DNA of 64,000 bases from Saprospira grandis str. Lewin. GTDB taxonomy: Bacteria > Bacteroidota > Bacteroidia > Chitinophagales > Saprospiraceae. Where the stretch lies: positions 3,844,501 to 3,908,500 of the forward strand of contig NC_016940.1 of assembly GCF_000250635.1 (NCBI RefSeq), read 5' to 3'. The position numbers and the translations under genes are program-made. This document shows positions 60,736 through 64,000 of this stretch, one piece after another. The notes under the pieces are model-generated. The model was not told the origin of the DNA. It made no database searches and saw only the letters and a list, made by a program, of their open reading frames with translations. Position 1 is the first letter of the stretch. Each line of letters begins with the position of its first letter.

Positions 60736-60870
60736 TTTTGGGGCCCGCGGCCAGCAAGCTGGCCGCCGCTATGCTTCGCCGCTCGCAGGTCTGCTCGGCC
60801 CTGCAGCCGCCTTTGGCGGCTTGGGTCTGGCCCTTCGGGCCACGGCTGCGCAGCGCTGGGCCACTCATCT
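60736..60870 (+). repeat. GC-rich mosaic repeat, subtype C, forward
   Basis: TTTTTTTGGGGCCCGCGGCC, hairpin CAGCAAGCTGG, CCGCCGCTATGCTTCGCC, CTCGCAGGTCTGCTCGGCCC, hairpin GCCGCCTTTGGCGGC, GGTCTGGCCCTTCGGGCC, GCAGCGCTGGGCC. This copy has the standard core, unlike the other subtype-C copies. 60505-60735 holds the inverted repeat AGAGGAGCAA / TTGTTCCTCT (60602-60627) and nothing else seen. Confidence 0.85.
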
Positions 60871-60908
60871 GTTTTTTTCAGTTTTTGCGTTTTTCTTTGG
60901 TCCAAAAC

Positions 60909-60937
60909 AAAAAAAGGTCGCCCAAACTTGGGCGACC
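60909..60937 (-). terminator. Intrinsic terminator of the binding-protein gene
   Basis: Minus strand: GGTCGCCCAA / TTGGGCGACC (arms 60928-60937 and 60916-60925) with a short loop, then seven T (60909-60915). 32 bases after the stop. Confidence 0.93.
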
Positions 60938-60968
60938 AGAGACAAACTAAACTCCAAAAAAATGACTA

Positions 60969-61883
60969 CTACTTGTCCATTTCTGATTCTAAGTTTTGGG
61001 CAAGTTCTAGAGCGGCTTTTGCGGCTCTTGGTCCAAAACCAGAGAGATAATGTCCTTCCATACTAATAATGCGTTTATGTTTGGCGGCGGGCGTTTGGAC
61101 CAAAGCGGGGAGGCTGAGCAGGGCTTCATCTGCAGATTTTTCGGCTTGGGCCAAAGAGGCGAGTCCAGAATTAAAGAGCAGTAGGACATCGGGCTGGCTA
61201 GCCAAAACAGATTCTGGCGTCAGGGGCTTAAAGTCCTCAAAATCGTCTACGGCATTTTGTCCACCAGCCAATTTGATCATTTTGGCCATGGCCGTATTGG
61301 GGCCAGCAGCCATAATAACTTTGCTACCACGAGCATAAATGAAAAGGACCTTAGGGCTAGCTTTTTGTTGGGCCAAAAACTCCTTTAGGGCGTTTTGGTC
61401 TTTTTGAATTTCTTCTTCTAGGGCCTCAATTTTTTCTGGGGCAATGGGTAGTTTTTGGGCCAAGGCTTTGGCGCTAGTTACTGCGCCATCTAAGCGTTGG
61501 GGAACGGGAACGGCCAGTACTTCTATTTCTGCAGATTGGGCCAACTGCTGAATGGCGGGGCTGGCCAAAGCATTAGAATCGACCAAAATATAATTGGGGT
61601 TGAGGGCCAAAATCGCCTCTACATTTAGTTTATTGACATGGCCCAATTTGGGTAGGGCTTGGGCAGCTTCTGGATAACTGCTCGTGACATCTACTCCCAC
61701 AATATTTTGGCCCAAATCCAGTTGGTAGAGCAATTCGGTAAGGCTGCCATTTAGAGAAACAATGCGTTTGGGCGTTTCTGCTGCTGGAGCTTCTTGCTCT
61801 GTAGTTGGTTTTGCCTGTTCATTTTGGCAGGCAGCAAAGAGAAAAAGGGCAAAAAATAGGAAAGAATAAGAAATCGTTTTCAT
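60969..61883 (-). CDS. Hemin/cobalamin-type ABC substrate-binding lipoprotein (HmuT-like)
   Basis: 304 residues from the ATG at 61883. Lipobox LFLFAAC. RIVSLNGSLTELLYQLDLGQNIVGVDVTSSYPEAAQALPKLGHVNKLNVEAILALNPNYILVDS is the class III helical-backbone binding-protein start, and MAAGPNTAMAKMIKLAGGQNAVDDFEDFKPLTPESVLASQPDVLLLFNSGL matches the HmuT group (AGxxTAMxxMIxLAGG). It would take heme (less likely cobalamin) in the periplasm to an ABC importer not in this window. Beside it, on the same strand and after a repeat, lies a HmuY-like secreted protein. Confidence 0.88.
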   Translation of the reverse strand: MKTISYSFLFFALFLFAACQNEQAKPTTEQEAPAAETPKRIVSLNGSLTELLYQLDLGQNIVGVDVTSSYPEAAQALPKLGHVNKLNVEAILALNPNYILVDSNALASPAIQQLAQSAEIEVLAVPVPQRLDGAVTSAKALAQKLPIAPEKIEALEEEIQKDQNALKEFLAQQKASPKVLFIYARGSKVIMAAGPNTAMAKMIKLAGGQNAVDDFEDFKPLTPESVLASQPDVLLLFNSGLASLAQAEKSADEALLSLPALVQTPAAKHKRIISMEGHYLSGFGPRAAKAALELAQNLESEMDK

Positions 61884-61914
61884 AAGCAAATATTGAAATT
61901 AGGACAGATGATTT

Positions 61915-62250
61915 GGGCGCGAAGCGCCTGGCCGTAGGCCAAATGGCCACAACAAGCCCTTTAGGGCGTCTTCGACGACCAACGGGAGTAACCGATGTGC
62001 AAGGGTGGCGCAAAGCGCCTGGCCGTAGGCCAAATGGCCTAGCGATGTGCAGCAGTGGCCGTTAGGCCAGACCGAGGCCGAAGGCCGAAGGGCCGAGCAG
62101 ACCTGCGAGCTGCGAAACGTAGCGCCGAGGAGCGAAGCGAGGCGGAGGCCCCAAAACAGCAGCGAGCTGGGAAACGACAACAAGGTCTTTAGACCGCAGT
62201 TCGACGACCGAAGGGAGTAACCGCCGCAACTTTGCTGCGGAGGCCCCCAA
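61915..62250 (-). repeat. Compound GC-rich mosaic repeat, subtype A, reverse, nested
   Basis: 61915-62012: partial copy with GGCGCGAAGCGCC, GGCCGTAGGCC, hairpin GCCCTTTAGGGC, GACGACCAACGGGAGTAACC. 62012-62155: complete reverse copy with GGCCTAGCGATG, GTGGCCGTTAGGCC, AGACCGAG, GGCCGAAGGCC, GGGCCGAGCAGACCTGCGAG, GTAGCG, GAGGAGCGAAGCGAGGCGG, GGCCCCAAAAC. 62155-62250: outer part of another copy, ending GCAACTTTGCTGC, GGAGGCCCCCAAAAAAA. It looks like one copy inserted into another. Confidence 0.8.
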
Positions 62251-62261
62251 AAAAAAGCTTT

Positions 62262-62290
62262 AAAAAAAGGCCCTGGTCGAAACCAGGACC
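62262..62290 (-). terminator. Intrinsic terminator of the HmuY-like gene
   Basis: Minus strand: GGTCCTGGT / ACCAGGGCC with loop TTCG and one mismatch (arms 62282-62290 and 62269-62277), then seven T (62262-62268). Confidence 0.85.
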
Positions 62291-62330
62291 CACACTGACA
62301 CTGACAATTGAAATGATAGCTGCTTGGGGA

Positions 62331-63608
62331 CTAATCAAGCAACAGGAAAGGTAGGGCGCTAGTCTGTTCTCCCTGACGAATTTGGAGAATATACTGCCCG
62401 GCAGAAAATTGGGCGCTGGGCAATTCTAGCTGCTGCAAACCTTGCTGCAAGTTGTACTGCTTGGACCAAATATTTTGGCCAAGGGTATTATAAATCTGAA
62501 TTTCGTAAGTTGCATTTTGAGTAGGCTCTAGCAAAAGCTGGATATTTTGCTGGCGGGCAGGTTGGGGAAACAACTTGATGCCCTTTACTGCGGCATTGGG
62601 CGCTTGGAAAATAGAAAGGGGGCCAAGATTTTCCTTTTGTAGGCGGCTAACGCCCGTAGAAGAACCCTCAAAGTCGATAAACTGGACCTTCCAGATATTC
62701 TGGTCGCTAGTTCTGAAGAAATAGACCAAATCGCTAGAGACGCCCCAGCCGGAAGAAAAATCATAGCTTTTCCAGTCGTGGCCAACAATCGTGAGGGGCT
62801 CCGTGGCAAAGCTATCTTGGTAGCTGCTCGCCTGAACTTGGCTAGGCGTAACGCCAGCGGCCTCGGCTACTTCTAGATCTTTATGGGCCAAAACGCCAGT
62901 GACGCCATAGGCCATTTGGCCACCTTGGCCATCATCGATGAGCGTGCCGTATCTCGTGAACAGCAGGTCCCAACCGCCATTGAGCTCGGCTGTTTGTAGA
63001 GTAGAGGCCGAATCGATAGAATAATAGGCGAGGGTTTGGCCGCTGTGGTCGGCTTTATTGACTTGAGTTTGGACCAGATTGCTACCGTCTAAATCGGCAT
63101 AGCGGAAATAATAACTGCCAGAAGCCAAAGAATCGATCATCAGTTTTTTGTAGCTGCCATCGCTAAGTTCTAGCACAAATACCTTATCGCCAACAATTTG
63201 GTGGTTGCTCATTTGGTAGCTGCCCCAGCCATAATCAAAAGCAGAGCTATTGCTAGCCGTATTAAAAGCCCCTTCCGACCAATTTTGTTCGGGATTAGAG
63301 AGCTCTTGGACCAAATCCGTACTAGGGTCTATGGTCGTGGCAAAATCAGTAGTACTACTTAGGTGTAGCTTTACGGCTGTGCCGCCCAAACTAGCGCCTT
63401 CATTGACAAAAATGCCGGCATCTTGTTGGCCAAAAACCGAAAAGGCAAACTGCCAATTGGCATGAGGCAGCTCTTGCGTTTGGCCATCAGAAAGGCGGTA
63501 ATAACTGGCCTCTTGATAGCTTGGGCCTACAGAAACAGTTTCTACGGTCTGTGCAAACAGACTAGTTGCGCCCAAAAGGGCTGAAAAAAGGAGGTTGAAT
63601 TTTTTCAT
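62331..63608 (-). CDS. HmuY-like secreted protein with type IX sorting domain
   Basis: 425 residues. Signal peptide MKKFNLLFSALLGATSLFAQ. Two similar halves carry HmuY-type strands (HANWQFAFSVFGQQDAGIFVNEGA; NGGWDLLFTRYGTLIDDGQGGQMAYGVTGVLAH; DLVYFFRTSDQNIWKVQFIDFEGSSTGV). The last 75 residues are a T9SS type A sorting domain: IKLFPQPARQ, YEIQIYNTLGQNIWS, LELPSAQFSAGQYILQI. It is probably a surface heme-binding protein delivered by type IX secretion, acting with the HmuT-like lipoprotein beside it (inference). Well-formed promoter at 63655-63686. Confidence 0.85.
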   Translation of the reverse strand: MKKFNLLFSALLGATSLFAQTVETVSVGPSYQEASYYRLSDGQTQELPHANWQFAFSVFGQQDAGIFVNEGASLGGTAVKLHLSSTTDFATTIDPSTDLVQELSNPEQNWSEGAFNTASNSSAFDYGWGSYQMSNHQIVGDKVFVLELSDGSYKKLMIDSLASGSYYFRYADLDGSNLVQTQVNKADHSGQTLAYYSIDSASTLQTAELNGGWDLLFTRYGTLIDDGQGGQMAYGVTGVLAHKDLEVAEAAGVTPSQVQASSYQDSFATEPLTIVGHDWKSYDFSSGWGVSSDLVYFFRTSDQNIWKVQFIDFEGSSTGVSRLQKENLGPLSIFQAPNAAVKGIKLFPQPARQQNIQLLLEPTQNATYEIQIYNTLGQNIWSKQYNLQQGLQQLELPSAQFSAGQYILQIRQGEQTSALPFLLLD

Positions 63609-63654
63609 GGCGCTCTATTCTTATTTAGATTAATTACAGATAGCTGAACAGCTG

Positions 63655-63686
63655 CAAATGTAGGCGACCAGATTAAAAATCCAAAA
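63655..63686 (-). promoter_or_regulatory. Promoter of the HmuY-like gene
   Basis: Minus strand: TTTTG (63686-63682), 19 bases, TACATTTG (63662-63655), an excellent fit to the Bacteroidota -33 TTTG / -7 TAnnTTTG consensus. Start of transcription expected near 63648, giving a leader of about 40 bases. Confidence 0.7.
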
Positions 63687-63782
63687 TTTATTTAGATTTA
63701 ATTTAAATAAAACTAATTCCGCTATTTTAGTTTTTGTTTGAAGTTCTGAAAATAGCTGTATTTTGGGGAAAATATAAGTTGC

Positions 63783-64000
63783 ATGGAAAATTTGAAATTG
63801 GGTTTGCGGGCCAATGCCTATCAGTTTGCTTTATTGGTATTTGTCAATGCGTTGGTGGGGGCATTATTGGGGTTGGAGCGTTCTGTTTTTGGGTCTTATG
63901 TAGAGGCTTGTTTTGGAATTTTGGCGGAGGAAGCTTTATTCTACTTTATTATGGCTTTTGGTTTGGCCAAGGCCACGGCCAATTATTTTGCGGGTTTATT
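63783..64000 (+). CDS. MFS transporter, N-terminal fragment (continues beyond window)
   Basis: 72 codons are visible from the ATG at 63783 and remain open at the window end: MENLKLGLRANAYQFALLVF, then VNALVGALLGLERSVFG and AEEALFYFIMAFGLAKATANYFAGL. RxNxxQF, GxxxGLER and FGxxKAxxNxxAG match the first two to three helices of a major facilitator subfamily found in many bacteria. Substrate unknown. Divergent from the HmuY-like gene. Confidence 0.8.
   Translation, partial: MENLKLGLRANAYQFALLVFVNALVGALLGLERSVFGSYVEACFGILAEEALFYFIMAFGLAKATANYFAGL

Noticed and set aside
1-64000. tRNA or rRNA genes
   Set aside because: No cloverleaf with T-loop GTTCRANNC and paired acceptor stem was recognised by eye; the GTTCGA strings are in the repeat module CAGTTCGACGAC.

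Overview
The window looks like chromosomal DNA of a Bacteroidota bacterium, most probably a Saprospira-like member of the Saprospiria (inference from gene content and repeat style; no database search was possible). Supporting signs are a C-terminal type IX secretion sorting domain with a HmuY-like body (62331-63608), a stray GldM-type C-terminal domain (37181-37813), TonB/ExbB/ExbD genes, futalosine-route menaquinone genes, promoters of the TTTG-N19-TAnnTTTG kind, no Shine-Dalgarno motifs, and moderate GC. No tRNA, rRNA, CRISPR array or transposase gene was seen.

Layout: 1-9.2 kb carries a truncated ABC exporter, mqnE / histidine phosphatase / mqnA, bioB, a lipoprotein, a deoxynucleoside kinase and a MacB/LolD-type ATPase. 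9.6-14.1 kb is one 1481-residue gene that joins a RelE-like domain, an SF1 (UvrD-like) helicase and a long helical-repeat tail. 14.4-19.3 kb has a STAS-like protein, a fatty-acid desaturase and a TonB-dependent receptor that has lost its plug (pseudogene). 20-24 kb is an ExbB-ExbD-ExbD-ExbD-like-TonB operon followed by a small esterase and a DUF2752 protein. 24-33.5 kb has three tandem lipoproteins, a TM2 protein, polyprenyl synthase, hydrolase, hmgA, xseA and an SDR. 33.5-38.2 kb and 44.2-46.6 kb are AT-rich islands of small ORFan genes bordered by GC-rich mosaic repeats. Between and after them are mazG, an aminotransferase, accC, a TPR protein, a DUF5682 gene, kdsB, YhhN, tdk, a GT2 / TIR-TPR-WG / polysaccharide deacetylase operon, rpsU, a heme-uptake pair and the start of an MFS gene.

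The most striking content is not protein-coding. About 25 intergenic blocks, GC-rich and in both orientations, belong to one modular family. Each block has an outer end TTTTGGGGC (or CCCCAAAA on the other side), a conserved core GCAGGTCTGCTCGGCCC (or a near variant), then a hairpin whose sequence and length change from copy to copy while it stays an inverted repeat, then GGTCTG plus another interchangeable hairpin, then an inner end. Four outer-end subtypes are used below: A (GGGGCCTCCGCC), B (GGGGCTGCCCC), C (GGGGCCCGCGGCC) and D (GGGGCCTGCC). Several blocks are paired head-to-head so that a larger unit starts TTTTGGGGCC and ends with CCCCAAAA and encloses cargo: a 42-bp tandem array, a 43-bp tandem array, or a set of AT-centred palindromes. 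Two further dispersed families (palindromes centred on TTTAA-like loops, and a roughly 130-bp element at 19.7 / 23.9 / 54.0 kb) sit inside or next to these blocks. This mosaic system is the best candidate here for something undescribed.

Functional links among genes: mqnA/mqnE and the polyprenyl synthase serve menaquinone; the ExbBD/TonB operon, the broken receptor, the hemin-type binding lipoprotein and the HmuY-like protein point to outer-membrane nutrient and heme uptake; the GT2, TIR-WG and deacetylase genes form a tight transcription unit of unknown purpose.
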